Of a DNA stretch of 64,000 nucleotides, positions 15,048 through 23,233 are shown piece by piece. The stretch is from G965233625 sp965233625 (GTDB taxonomy: Bacteria > Planctomycetota > Planctomycetia > Pirellulales > Pirellulaceae). Position 1 is the stretch's first letter. Each line of letters opens with the position of its first letter. Below the pieces are notes generated by a model. It ran no database searches. It saw only the letters and a list, made by a program, of their open reading frames with translations, and was not told the origin of the DNA. The translations under genes were made by a program, and so were the position numbers. Location of the stretch: positions 6,200,001 to 6,264,000 of the forward strand of contig OZ247499.1 in NCBI GenBank assembly GCA_965233625.1. Reading direction: 5' to 3'.

Positions 15048-16481
15048 TTACGATTTCAGGTCTGGGTAAAGCTCTTTGACCTGTAACTTGTCGCCCATCT
15101 CGGTTTGTAGTTTGAGGAACCGGGCGAAGAGTTTTTTCGCGGTGTTTAGCGATGCATCGCTGCCGGCCAGGTCTTTCATTTCCTGGGGATCTTTGGCCAC
15201 GTGGTACAGCCGCCACTTTTTGATGGTGGGATACATAATCAGTTTGTAACCGTCCATCTGCACGCTGCGCTGCAACGAAAGATAGCCGCCGTAGATGGCG
15301 TCGTAGGGTGATTTGCCCTGGCCGTCGAACATGGGCGTCAGGCTGTTGAATTCCACTTCGGCGGGCTTCTTCACTCCGGCCAGTTCCAGCGTGGTTGGCA
15401 TGACATCTTGCAGATAAATAGGCTCAGTCGTCTTACCGGGAATCACTCCTGGTCCCTTGGCCAGGAACGGCACCCGGACGCTGTGATCGTATAGATTCTG
15501 CTTGCCGATCAACCCGTGGTGTCCGACGGCCAGTCCGTGATCGGCCGTGAAGAAGACGTAGGTGTTATCCTCTTTGCCGCTGTCACGCAGCGCTTGCAGG
15601 ATGCGGCCGATCTGTGTGTCCATGTGGCTGATGATGGCGTAATATTCCTGCCGGTGCGTTTTGACGGCGAACGGCGTACGTGGGAACGGCGCCAGTTTCT
15701 CGTCGCGGAGATTCTTGCCGCAGCCGATGTTGTCTTTGTACGGATACTCCGTCAGGAAATTCTCTGGCAGCGAGATCTTATCGAGCGGGTAGCGGTCGAC
15801 ATATTCTTTGGGCGACTGCCGTGGATCGTGCGGCGCATTGAAGGCGATGTACATGAAGAACGGTTTTTCGCGGCCGGCTGCCTGCTTCAGGAAGGAAGTG
15901 GCTTCGTCGCCGACCACTTCGCTCCAGTGCTTTCCGCCTTCCCAGAAGCCGCCGAAACTTCGGTCGTACGGGCTCCACGTATCGGGCTTGCCCTGCTCCG
16001 GGCGGTTGTAACCCGCGGGTGTCTGCCGGGGCATCCCGCCGCGGACGTGGCCCGTGTGATCGAAGGCGGCTTCTGCTTTCGCGCGGACGTGCCATTTGCC
16101 GGTGAAATACGTTTCGTACCCGGCCTTCTTCAGATACTCGGACCAGAACCGGCCCGCCTGCCTTTCTTTCTCGCTGCTGTTGTAAACCGCATTGGCGTGC
16201 CAGATGAACCGCCCGGTATTCAACATGGTGCGGCTTGCCACGCACACGGCGCCACTCCACGAGCCCTGGTTGTAGGCGTGCGTAAACGCCAGCGACTGCT
16301 TCGCCAACGCGTCAAGCTGCGGCGTCTGAATCTCCGTGTTGCCGGCTGAGCCCAGCGTTTCGTAGCACTGATCGTCCGCAAAGATGAACAGAAAATTCGG
16401 CTTCGCATCGTCGGCTGCGTGGGTCTGCACTGCGGGCAGCAGCACCACGGCAGCTACGATTGCCAGTAGTAAGCGTTTCAT
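15048..16481 (-). CDS. secreted sulfatase with a CVASR active-site motif
   Basis: A 477-residue exported type I sulfatase (signal peptide residues 1-22, ending THAAD). Metal-site residues are in FIFADDQ (D36, D37) and FFTADHGLAVGHHG. The catalytic formylglycine is expected at C80 in GAVCVASRTMLNTGR. This reads C-x-A-x-R, not the canonical C-x-P-x-R. Ala at the third position is accepted by some radical-SAM sulfatase-maturing enzymes, so activity is still likely. The remaining core (KWHVRA, QNLYDHSVRVP) resembles the iduronate-2-sulfatase/choline-sulfatase branch. Planctomycetes use many such enzymes on sulfated polysaccharides. No carbohydrate-active enzymes are adjacent, so the substrate is open. 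Confidence 0.92.
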   Translation of the reverse strand: MKRLLLAIVAAVVLLPAVQTHAADDAKPNFLFIFADDQCYETLGSAGNTEIQTPQLDALAKQSLAFTHAYNQGSWSGAVCVASRTMLNTGRFIWHANAVYNSSEKERQAGRFWSEYLKKAGYETYFTGKWHVRAKAEAAFDHTGHVRGGMPRQTPAGYNRPEQGKPDTWSPYDRSFGGFWEGGKHWSEVVGDEATSFLKQAAGREKPFFMYIAFNAPHDPRQSPKEYVDRYPLDKISLPENFLTEYPYKDNIGCGKNLRDEKLAPFPRTPFAVKTHRQEYYAIISHMDTQIGRILQALRDSGKEDNTYVFFTADHGLAVGHHGLIGKQNLYDHSVRVPFLAKGPGVIPGKTTEPIYLQDVMPTTLELAGVKKPAEVEFNSLTPMFDGQGKSPYDAIYGGYLSLQRSVQMDGYKLIMYPTIKKWRLYHVAKDPQEMKDLAGSDASLNTAKKLFARFLKLQTEMGDKLQVKELYPDLKS

Positions 16482-16593
16482 AGACGTTGGACCTGCGTTG
16501 TTTCAAAGCGAGCAGTCAGGATTGTGTACGGGCGACATCGCAGCCATTGTAGTTGCCTTAACGGTGCGCCGCTATCTGCGACTTTGCGCTTGT

Positions 16594-16812
16594 TCACGGT
16601 TTGTCTGGCTGAGTTGCCGTCCGGCGGGCGCGTTCTACATGGCTTTCGATCTTGAACACCACGGGTACAACGTGGGCAGACCAGGCGGTGTGCTCCATCA
16701 GCTGGTTGAACTGCTGGGCGAAGGCGCGGGCACGATCCTCTTTGCTGGCAGGCAGGGCTACCTCCCCCGTTGGTTCCAGAATTACGGCGAAAACCGCGTT
16801 GTTTGTGAGCAT
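16594..16812 (-). CDS. small hypothetical protein
   Basis: A 72-residue ORF with AGGT 7 nt upstream of its ATG and strongly GC-biased third positions, which fits real coding. The product (LTNNAVFAVILEPTGEVALP... FNQLMEHTAWSAHVVPVVFKIES) has no recognisable domain, signal or membrane helix. It stands alone between the sulfatase gene and the glgP promoter region. It may be a genuine short gene, but could be chance. Confidence 0.45.
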   Translation of the reverse strand: MLTNNAVFAVILEPTGEVALPASKEDRARAFAQQFNQLMEHTAWSAHVVPVVFKIESHVERARRTATQPDKP

Positions 16813-17239
16813 GCTTCTACCTGGCCGCCACTTTCCCTGTGAATTGGTTCCGTTCCTGAAGTGAACATCCGTGCACCTACAAGTGGAGGGATTTTATTTT
16901 CCGGGCAGACACGTCTGGTCGCGGGTGCGGATGCGGGCTGAAATTAGCACTGAAGGCGGGTTCAACGCCATTAAGAGGGTGAGTAATCCGCATAATGGTG
17001 GATAACCTCACAGACCGGCAAATCCACCTAGTCGTGATATCCCGAAGGGGCTATAATCCGAATAACCATCCGGCAACGTGGCGGGTCGCTCACCATAACG
17101 CCACCAGTTTTTTACAGTCATGCCCCGGTTCAGATATCCCGATTATCAGATATTTACGCTCGCGGACGGAGCAGAGCGGTCCTCCCGGATCATGACCCGG
17201 ATTCCGAAGAACCATTTCCCCAAGTATTAAGGGACTTCA
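16813..17239 (+). other. gene-free leader region upstream of glgP
   Basis: These 427 bases carry no convincing gene. The region holds a good -10 (TATAAT, 17052-17057) with a weak -35. It also holds two direct copies of GATATCCCGA (17036-17045 and 17133-17142), 97 bp apart, the second followed by another CAGATAT. The promoter would give a leader of about 175 nt for glgP. Confidence 0.45.
17029..17057 (+). promoter_or_regulatory. candidate glgP promoter
   Basis: A perfect TATAAT at 17052-17057 is preceded by TAGTCG at 17029-17034 with a 17-nt spacer. The -35 is poor, so an activator may be needed. A GATATCCCGA copy lies inside the spacer and could be its site or a repressor site. Confidence 0.4.
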
Positions 17240-19435
17240 ATGAGCAACAACACTCTTTCGCAAAGCAAAGAACGTGTTCCCATGTCGAGCGAAATGTCTG
17301 ATCAGGCAATCTACGACAAGTGCATGGCTCTGGCTGGAAACCTCTGGTGGACGTGGCACCCGGACGTGATCAATCTGTTCCGCGATCTCGACCCCATCCG
17401 CTGGCGCCAGCTGGATCACAATCCCATCGCGCTGCTCAAAGAATTCACCCCCGAGAGACTGAATCAGCGTGCGGGCGAAATGGTGCTGCACAGCCGCATC
17501 AACCACGCCTACCGCCGCCTGAAAGAGTATGTCACCACCAATCAGACCTGGGGCGCCAAGAATGCAGGCACTCTAGGCGGCAAGCCAGTAGCTTATTTTT
17601 CCGCTGAATTTGGCATCCACGAGTCGCTGCCAATCTACTCCGGCGGCCTGGGCGTATTGTCCGGCGACCATATCAAAAGCGCCAGCGGTCTTGGTGTGCC
17701 ACTGGTGGCAATCGGCCTGTTCTATGACCAGGGCTACTTCAAGCAGCATCTGGACAATGAAGGCTATCAGCAGGAAGAATACCAGGACACCAAGGTCGAA
17801 AACCTGCCGATGGAGCCTGCCTGCTGCCCCGATGGCAAGCCGATCACCGTCAGCATCGACACCCGCGATGGCACCCTGAAGGCAAAGGTCTGGCTGATGA
17901 AAGTCGGCCGTGTCGACCTTTATCTGCTCGACTGCGATGTGGAAGGCAACAACGAGCAGGACCGCGATCTGACCTCACGCCTGTACGGTGGTGACGAACG
18001 TACACGCATCCGGCAGGAGCTGGTGCTGGGCGTCGGCGGTGTTAAAGCCCTGCGTGCCCTGGGCATCACACCTGGCGTTTATCACCTGAACGAAGGCCAC
18101 AGCGCTTTCGGTCCGCTGGAAGTCATCCGCGAGCGGATGCACGACGACGGGATGACGTTCGACGATGCTCTGCGTGAAACCGCTCAGCACACCGTCTTCA
18201 CTACGCACACCCCCGTTCCGGCCGGTCACGACCGCTTTGACGCCGTCCTGGTGGAAGAGCATCTCGGCCCGCTACGCGATGCACTTGGCATCTCGTACGA
18301 ACAGCTGCTGGGCCTGGGTCGTGTAGAGCCGCACAACGACGCCGAAACCTTCTGCATGACCGTCCTGGGGCTAAAGCTTTCGCGCCGTGCCAACGCGGTA
18401 AGCTCGCTGCATGGTCATGTCAGCCGCCGTATGTGGGCACACCTGTGGCCATGGCGTGTTGAAGAAGAAATCCCCATCGGTCACATCACCAACGGCGTCC
18501 ACGTCACCAGCTGGCTGGCGCATCAGATGCGGCAGCTGTACGACCGGCACTTCCCCGCCGGCTGGATTCAGCAGATGGGCGAAGCGGAAGCCTGGGAAAA
18601 CATCTACAACGTCGATCCCGGCGAACTCTGGGAAACGCACAACGCCCTGAAGAACCAGCTGCTGGCATTTGTCCGCCGCCGCGTCAGCCGTCAGTGCCGC
18701 CGCCGGGGCGAAAGTGATGATGCAGTCGAAGCAGCACGCAACGTGCTGGACCCCAACATTCTCACCATTGGCTTCGGTCGCCGTTTCGCCACGTACAAGC
18801 GTGCGACACTGTTGATGCAGGATGTTGACCGCGTCGTCAAGCTGCTGAACGATCCATCGCGGCCCGTGCAGTTGATCTTCTCCGGCAAAGCCCATCCGAA
18901 GGATGTGCCCGGTAAGAAGTTCATTCAGGAGATCGCCACCGCACGGCACAACCCGGCGTTCAACAACCGCGTGGTCTTTGTTGAAGATTACGACATCAAC
19001 GTCGGCCGCCACATGGTGCAGGGTGTTGATGTGTGGTTGAACAACCCGCGTCGTCCACTGGAAGCATCGGGCACCAGCGGTCAGAAAGTTGTTCTCAACG
19101 GTGGCCTGAACATGTCGATTCTCGACGGCTGGTGGGCGGAAGCTTACAACGGCGAGAATGGCTTCGCCATCGGCAAAGGCACGCAGCACGTATCGGATGA
19201 AATCACCGATGCACGCGATGCAGAATCGCTGCTCGACGTGCTGGAAAACACCGTCATCCCGATGTACTACGAACGCGATGACGACGGCCTGCCGCAGGAG
19301 TGGATCAGCCGTATGATGAACAGCATCGGTACGCTGGCGTGGCGGTTCAGCGCCCACCGTATGGTGATGGACTACACCCGCGCCAGCTATGTGCCCGCAG
19401 CAGGCGGCCTCAGCTGTGCGATGGAAATCCGCTAA
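17240..19435 (+). CDS. glgP: alpha-glucan (glycogen/maltodextrin) phosphorylase
   Basis: The 731-residue protein is the short, bacterial/archaeal-type alpha-glucan phosphorylase that releases glucose-1-phosphate from glycogen or maltodextrins. The N-terminus has the DUF3417-like NLWWTWHPDVINLFRDLDP segment. The active-site loop PVAYFSAEFGIHESLPIYSGGLGVLSGDH follows, then HLNEGHSAF and the C-terminal TIGFGRRFATYKRATLL. The pyridoxal-phosphate Lys is K616 in GTSGQKVVLNG, ahead of LNMSILDGWW. An AAGGGA motif precedes the ATG. It is followed by a strong intrinsic terminator. Glycogen turnover is a classical CsrA target and csrA lies 3.4 kb downstream, but no direct link can be shown here. Confidence 0.95.
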   Translation: MSNNTLSQSKERVPMSSEMSDQAIYDKCMALAGNLWWTWHPDVINLFRDLDPIRWRQLDHNPIALLKEFTPERLNQRAGEMVLHSRINHAYRRLKEYVTTNQTWGAKNAGTLGGKPVAYFSAEFGIHESLPIYSGGLGVLSGDHIKSASGLGVPLVAIGLFYDQGYFKQHLDNEGYQQEEYQDTKVENLPMEPACCPDGKPITVSIDTRDGTLKAKVWLMKVGRVDLYLLDCDVEGNNEQDRDLTSRLYGGDERTRIRQELVLGVGGVKALRALGITPGVYHLNEGHSAFGPLEVIRERMHDDGMTFDDALRETAQHTVFTTHTPVPAGHDRFDAVLVEEHLGPLRDALGISYEQLLGLGRVEPHNDAETFCMTVLGLKLSRRANAVSSLHGHVSRRMWAHLWPWRVEEEIPIGHITNGVHVTSWLAHQMRQLYDRHFPAGWIQQMGEAEAWENIYNVDPGELWETHNALKNQLLAFVRRRVSRQCRRRGESDDAVEAARNVLDPNILTIGFGRRFATYKRATLLMQDVDRVVKLLNDPSRPVQLIFSGKAHPKDVPGKKFIQEIATARHNPAFNNRVVFVEDYDINVGRHMVQGVDVWLNNPRRPLEASGTSGQKVVLNGGLNMSILDGWWAEAYNGENGFAIGKGTQHVSDEITDARDAESLLDVLENTVIPMYYERDDDGLPQEWISRMMNSIGTLAWRFSAHRMVMDYTRASYVPAAGGLSCAMEIR

Positions 19436-19491
19436 GTAAAGAGTAGCAAGCGGAACCCGCGAGTTTCGCCTGCCTACTGCTGAAACTGCAT

Positions 19492-19528
19492 ACAACGTCG
19501 GTGGTTATTCCGCCGGCGTTGTTTTATT
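19492..19528 (+). terminator. intrinsic terminator of glgP, inside the 3' end of selA
   Basis: ACAACGTCGG (19492-19501) pairs over 10 bp, with one G-U, to CCGGCGTTGT (19513-19522), and TTTATT follows. It terminates plus-strand transcription from glgP. The right arm and T-run overlap the last codons of the convergent selA gene, so those codons are constrained by both functions. Confidence 0.75.
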
Positions 19529-21037
19529 AGATGAATCACCGTCATCTGCCTGACGTTGATCTTCGGCTGGCTGCTCACCAGAAACGTCCGCGTTGTTTTG
19601 CGGCGAGTCATCTGTCGCGGCCTGTTCCGCCGGTGCAGTGGGTTGTGCTTCGCCCAGTGCGATGAAGGCGTTGACCAGCTCGATATCGTGCCGCGGGAAG
19701 ACGGTCTTCAGATCGAGCAGCAGGCGGCCTTGCTGCACGCGGCCGATCACCGCGGGTGTGCCGTTGCGAAGGGCGGCAGCGAGTGCATCGACGCTGTATT
19801 TTTCTGAAGGCGAAACTGCGATGCACCGCGTGGGGATGTGCTGCGTGGGAACGCTGCCTCCACCCAGGCAGGCGGCTTCTTCAATCACCTCCGCCGATTC
19901 CACCGCGGCCGTGGCGGCAATCTGCGGCGCCAGCCGTTCGGCACGGTTCTGCAAGTTCTCCAGCGGTGTTTCCAGAAACGCCAGGAGCGGGATCTGCAGC
20001 TTCGCACGTTCGGGTTTGCGGTACAGTTCCAGGGTCGCGGCCAGTGCGGCCAGGGTCATCTTGCCGGTTCGCAGCGCCCGCATCAGCGGATGCCGCGTGA
20101 TCTTATCGACCAGGTGTTTCTTTCCGATGATGATGCCGCACTGCGGGCCGCCTAGCAGCTTATCGCCGCTGAACAGCACTAGATCGGCGCCGGCCTGAAT
20201 GCTGGCTTTGGCGACGGGTTCTTTAGGGGCGCCGTACGGCGTAAAGTCAATCAGCGCGCCGGAGCCGATGTCGTCAATCACGGGCAGATTCCGCTGCTTG
20301 CCCAGCGCGACCAGCTCTTCGAGCGTTGTTTCTTCTGAGAACCCGGCGACGACGTAATTGGAAGTATGAACGCGCATCAACGCGGCGGTATCCAGCCCGA
20401 TGGCGGTGCGGTAATCGTCGATACGGGTTTTGTTCGTGGTGCCCACTTCGCGCAGTTTCGCGCCGCTGCTGGTCATCACATCGGGCAGCCGGTAGCTACC
20501 GCCGATTTCAATCAACTGGCCACGCGAAACGATTACCTCTTTGTCGCATGCGATTGCAGTCAGCGTAATCAGTGTGGCGCCCGCATTGTTATTCACCACC
20601 GCCACGGCCTCGGCGCCGGTGAGTTCTTTCAGCAGCGATTCCACAGCCTGCACACGCTGCGACCGCTGCCCCGTAGCGACATCCATCTCGACCGTCGAAT
20701 AGTCACGTGCAGCCCGGTGCACCGCCGACAGCGCTTCATCCGCCAGCGGCGCGCGACCCAGTCCCGTATGCAGCAGCACGCCGGTCGCGTTAATCACCGG
20801 TTGCAGTGGCGGCTTCTCCGCGGTGACGATCCATTCGGCAATCCGCTCCGCCAGTTCGGCAGGGGTCGGAATTCGCACATCGGCCGCCGCGTTCTGCACT
20901 TCGCCGCGGAGATTATCTAGAAACGACCGTACATTGGTCACCACCGCATTGTGGCTGACGTTTTCCACCAGCTGCTTCAGCGGCTGACGTTCGATCAATT
21001 CATTGACAGACGGTAAATTGCGGAGCGGGTTCGGCAT
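19505..21037 (-). CDS. selA: L-seryl-tRNA(Sec) selenium transferase
   Basis: The 510-residue PLP enzyme converts Ser-tRNA(Sec) to Sec-tRNA(Sec) with selenophosphate, so the organism should make selenoproteins. Family features are an N-terminal domain with LRNLPSVNELI, the INATGVLLHTGLGRAPL segment, NNNAGATLITL, DDIGSGAL, and the PLP Lys K293 in LVLFSGDKLLGGPQCGII. The core ends near 465, and a further 45-residue Gln/Asp/Pro-rich tail is unusual for the family. selB, selD and selC are not in the window. The neighbouring genes (glgP convergent, a nuclease upstream on the same strand) are unrelated. A likely client gene with an in-frame TGA lies at 36370-39339. Confidence 0.95.
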   Translation of the reverse strand: MPNPLRNLPSVNELIERQPLKQLVENVSHNAVVTNVRSFLDNLRGEVQNAAADVRIPTPAELAERIAEWIVTAEKPPLQPVINATGVLLHTGLGRAPLADEALSAVHRAARDYSTVEMDVATGQRSQRVQAVESLLKELTGAEAVAVVNNNAGATLITLTAIACDKEVIVSRGQLIEIGGSYRLPDVMTSSGAKLREVGTTNKTRIDDYRTAIGLDTAALMRVHTSNYVVAGFSEETTLEELVALGKQRNLPVIDDIGSGALIDFTPYGAPKEPVAKASIQAGADLVLFSGDKLLGGPQCGIIIGKKHLVDKITRHPLMRALRTGKMTLAALAATLELYRKPERAKLQIPLLAFLETPLENLQNRAERLAPQIAATAAVESAEVIEEAACLGGGSVPTQHIPTRCIAVSPSEKYSVDALAAALRNGTPAVIGRVQQGRLLLDLKTVFPRHDIELVNAFIALGEAQPTAPAEQAATDDSPQNNADVSGEQPAEDQRQADDGDSSNKTTPAE

Positions 21038-21140
21038 GATGCATCTGGGTAAGGGTGAAAGTGGCCGCCTGCCAGCGACCTGTCACCTCTAGTTTAACTC
21101 AAAATGCTTTGCCTGGAATGTTACTCTACACACCAGGAAG

Positions 21141-22436
21141 CTATTCAGCGGACGTGTGCAGCCGCTGAAGCAGCAGCGGCTCGACTTCTTCAAGCAGCGA
21201 CGTCAACTGCTGCTGATCGATCAGGCTGGCGTCCCCGCTGGCATCCTGCAAAGCGGGCGGCAGCCGTTGATGCAGCTCGTTGAAAGTTTGCATCAGTTCC
21301 GGGAACTGCGCTGGCCAGACGTCGTCTTCTTTTAATTCCTGCAGATAGGCGCCAACTTCACTGGCGGCGTTATCCAGTGCGGCAGCTTCTTCGCGGCCCA
21401 GTGGTGCGGAGGTGCGGAATTTCACTTTTTCAATCCACAACTTCCCGCCGCCTATTGCGACAGCTTCAGCGCGTAGCTGGGCCGTCCAGTGTTCAATCTT
21501 CGAAGCCACAACATGATGCGCCGGGCAGCGTCCCTCAATCTCCACGCGGATGGCATGTGGCAGATCGCCCGCGGATTCCAGAAGGTTGCTTAAGCTGCCT
21601 CGCACCAGTTTCATCACGGCCAGCGCATCGCTGGCGCCGGTGACATCGACTTTTAGCCGTTTCCAGCGGAACACGTCCAGCGGTGCGAAACGCAATGTTG
21701 TTTCCAGCGTGTCACTGACGGTGCACACCATGCAACCTTTGGCTCCTTCCTCGCGGATGTGGCGGCCCTGAATGTTGCCAGGAAATACAACGGGCGCCCC
21801 GGCACTGGTGCGACGCTGATCGTCCCGCCGGTGAATGTGCCCCAAGGCCCAATACTGGTAACGCCGCGTCTCTAAATGAGACATCTGGCAGGGGGCATAC
21901 CGCGCGTGAGCGCCGCCGGATTCGTAATCGAAGGAGGTATGAAGCAGCCCGATGTTGTAGCAGCCTTCCACACCTGCCGGGTAATCCAGTACGGCGTTCC
22001 CTTCGAAAACTGCATCAGGGAAGCCGCGCCCATGAATCGCCACATCAAGCGGCTCCAGGCGGATAGTCTGCGGCGCATCGTGCGAAAGCATCACCGGCGT
22101 GCCGTCGGGGTTGGGCGGCAGTTCCAGCGAAAGCGTCATGCGATTGGCCGCGTCGTGATTGCCGCTGATCAGATAGACAGCAATGCCAGCTGCATGCACC
22201 CTGCTGAGCTGGCCGGCGAAATACAGCCCGGTCTGATAGTCGCGCCAGTCGCCGTCATAGAGATCGCCCGCCAGCAGTACGAACGCTACACGCTCATCTA
22301 CGGCCAGTTGCACCAGCCGTTCAAACGCCCGCCGCGCCGCCTGCCGGATGGCGTCTGCGGGGGCGCCTTCGTACTTATTCAGGCCGGTCAAAGGCGAATC
22401 TAGATGAATATCTGCAGCATGAATAAATTTAAACAT
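21141..22436 (-). CDS. SbcD/YhaO-like DNA repair metallophosphoesterase
   Basis: The ATG at 22436 gives MFKFIHAADIHLDSPL, the normal family start. An ATG 33 nt upstream would add a non-family leader. The 431-residue product has the calcineurin-like phosphoesterase motifs ADIHLDS, LLAGDLYDGDW, ISGNHDA, GLLHTSF and LGHIHRRD, binding two metal ions in the first 215 residues. A long helical C-terminus with SLLEEVEPLLLQRL follows. Proteins of this class are nucleases that work with SbcC/Rad50-like ATPases, but no such gene is adjacent. The gene is separated from selA by about 100 bp and could be co-transcribed with it. Confidence 0.88.
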   Translation of the reverse strand: MFKFIHAADIHLDSPLTGLNKYEGAPADAIRQAARRAFERLVQLAVDERVAFVLLAGDLYDGDWRDYQTGLYFAGQLSRVHAAGIAVYLISGNHDAANRMTLSLELPPNPDGTPVMLSHDAPQTIRLEPLDVAIHGRGFPDAVFEGNAVLDYPAGVEGCYNIGLLHTSFDYESGGAHARYAPCQMSHLETRRYQYWALGHIHRRDDQRRTSAGAPVVFPGNIQGRHIREEGAKGCMVCTVSDTLETTLRFAPLDVFRWKRLKVDVTGASDALAVMKLVRGSLSNLLESAGDLPHAIRVEIEGRCPAHHVVASKIEHWTAQLRAEAVAIGGGKLWIEKVKFRTSAPLGREEAAALDNAASEVGAYLQELKEDDVWPAQFPELMQTFNELHQRLPPALQDASGDASLIDQQQLTSLLEEVEPLLLQRLHTSAE

Positions 22437-22668
22437 TGCAAAACCGCTTCCATGTGTTCTATTGTTCACTAATCAATGTAACAGAATGTCCATGAGATTG
22501 AACCTTTTGCGTTCAGATTGGTCACTAGTTAACCGCGTGGGGCTGCCCCTGAGAAAGCAGTGCCAGCGCCAGTCTGCCACTACATGGCATGGCGCCAAAG
22601 CGTCCAGAATTGAGATTATCCGTCTTGAAATGATACGTATTGAGTCAGATTGGCAGAGATGGTAAGAC

Positions 22669-22689
22669 ATGCTAGCAGAGTGATAGCAT
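22669..22689. promoter_or_regulatory. inverted repeat, possible enhancer site for the csrA sigma-54 promoter
   Basis: ATGCTA (22669-22674) and TAGCAT (22684-22689) form a perfect 6-bp inverted repeat with a 9-nt spacer. It is centred roughly 110 bp upstream of the expected start point, a normal position for a bacterial enhancer-binding protein dimer at a sigma-54 promoter. The role is inferred from position and symmetry only. Confidence 0.35.
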
Positions 22690-22765
22690 TCTTGAATTTG
22701 ACTTTAACGCCTGAAAATAAGGGATAATCAGAAAACTCAAAAAACTACCCGGAATTGCGAAAAAC

Positions 22766-22780
22766 TGGCACGCTTGTTGC
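22766..22780 (+). promoter_or_regulatory. sigma-54 (-24/-12) promoter of csrA
   Basis: TGGCACGCTTGTTGC matches the sigma-54 consensus TGGCACG-N4-TTGC at every defined position. The GG (22767-22768) and GC (22779-22780) doublets have the required 10-nt spacing. Transcription would start near 22792 and leave a leader of about 93 nt before the csrA ATG. It implies an enhancer-binding activator and RpoN. Confidence 0.8.
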
Positions 22781-22797
22781 GTTACTGCTTACATCAA

Positions 22798-22815
22798 CGA
22801 CAGTCCCCTCTGTCG
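22798..22815 (+). promoter_or_regulatory. hairpin in the csrA leader
   Basis: CGACAG and CTGTCG pair perfectly over 6 bp around a TCCCCT loop, starting just after the expected sigma-54 start point. Further down, AAGGAAGAG (22867-22875) is both the Shine-Dalgarno and a GGA element of the kind CsrA binds, so autorepression of translation is plausible. Confidence 0.4.
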
Positions 22816-22884
22816 AGGTTTTGAGCAAATGACTGTGCTCGTCTTATTTTTGACGACCTACACCTCAAGGAAGAGAAAAAAATC

Positions 22885-23115
22885 ATGTTGGTACTCACAC
22901 GTAAAGCTGGCGAAGAAATTCTCATCGGTGACGATATCTCTCTAGTGGTCACCCGCGTCAGCGGTAATCGCGTTACGATCGGCGTCAAAGCACCCAAGGA
23001 CAAGAAAATTGTCCGCGGTGAACTTCGTATTTACGAAGGTGACGAACTCGGCGAAGAAGGCATGGGCGGCATGCAGGAAGACACTCCGCCGCTGAAGCTA
23101 CGCATCGCCCGCTAG
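22885..23115 (+). CDS. csrA: translational regulator CsrA
   Basis: The 76-residue protein is a canonical CsrA: MLVLTRKAGEEILIGDDI (including the RNA-contacting L4, R6 region), VTIGVKAPKDKKIVRGELR with the second RNA-binding segment, then an acidic, Met/Gly-rich tail that is longer than in the E. coli protein (61 residues). CsrA dimers bind GGA motifs in mRNA leaders and repress or stabilise transcripts for carbon storage and surface behaviour. The start is fixed by AAGGAAGAG 9 nt upstream. A near-perfect sigma-54 promoter lies about 105 nt upstream, which is an unusual mode of csrA control. Confidence 0.95.
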   Translation: MLVLTRKAGEEILIGDDISLVVTRVSGNRVTIGVKAPKDKKIVRGELRIYEGDELGEEGMGGMQEDTPPLKLRIAR

Positions 23116-23233
23116 CACACAGCCCGCTGGCAGCGTGTCTGCCAGCACCTTGCGGCTAAATGGTCTTGCGGGATTTTTCAGAGCTCTGGTAGTGTCCGGT
23201 CTTTCACTGACCGTAGCTTCCTGGAACTCTGTG

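Larger units (their letters stand above)
22437..22884 (+). other. gene-free csrA upstream region
   Basis: No convincing gene lies in these 448 bases. A 65-codon minus-strand ORF (22473-22670) lacks a ribosome-binding site and family features. The right half is AT-richer than the surroundings and contains an inverted repeat (22669-22689), a sigma-54 promoter (22766-22780) and a structured csrA leader (22792-22884). Confidence 0.6.

Noticed and set aside
15516..16349. 277-codon plus-strand ORF
   Set aside because: Antisense to the sulfatase gene.
18371..19495. 374-codon minus-strand ORF
   Set aside because: Antisense to glgP with no recognisable domain.
22473..22670. 65-codon minus-strand ORF upstream of csrA
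   Set aside because: No ribosome-binding site, no domain, lies in a regulatory region.
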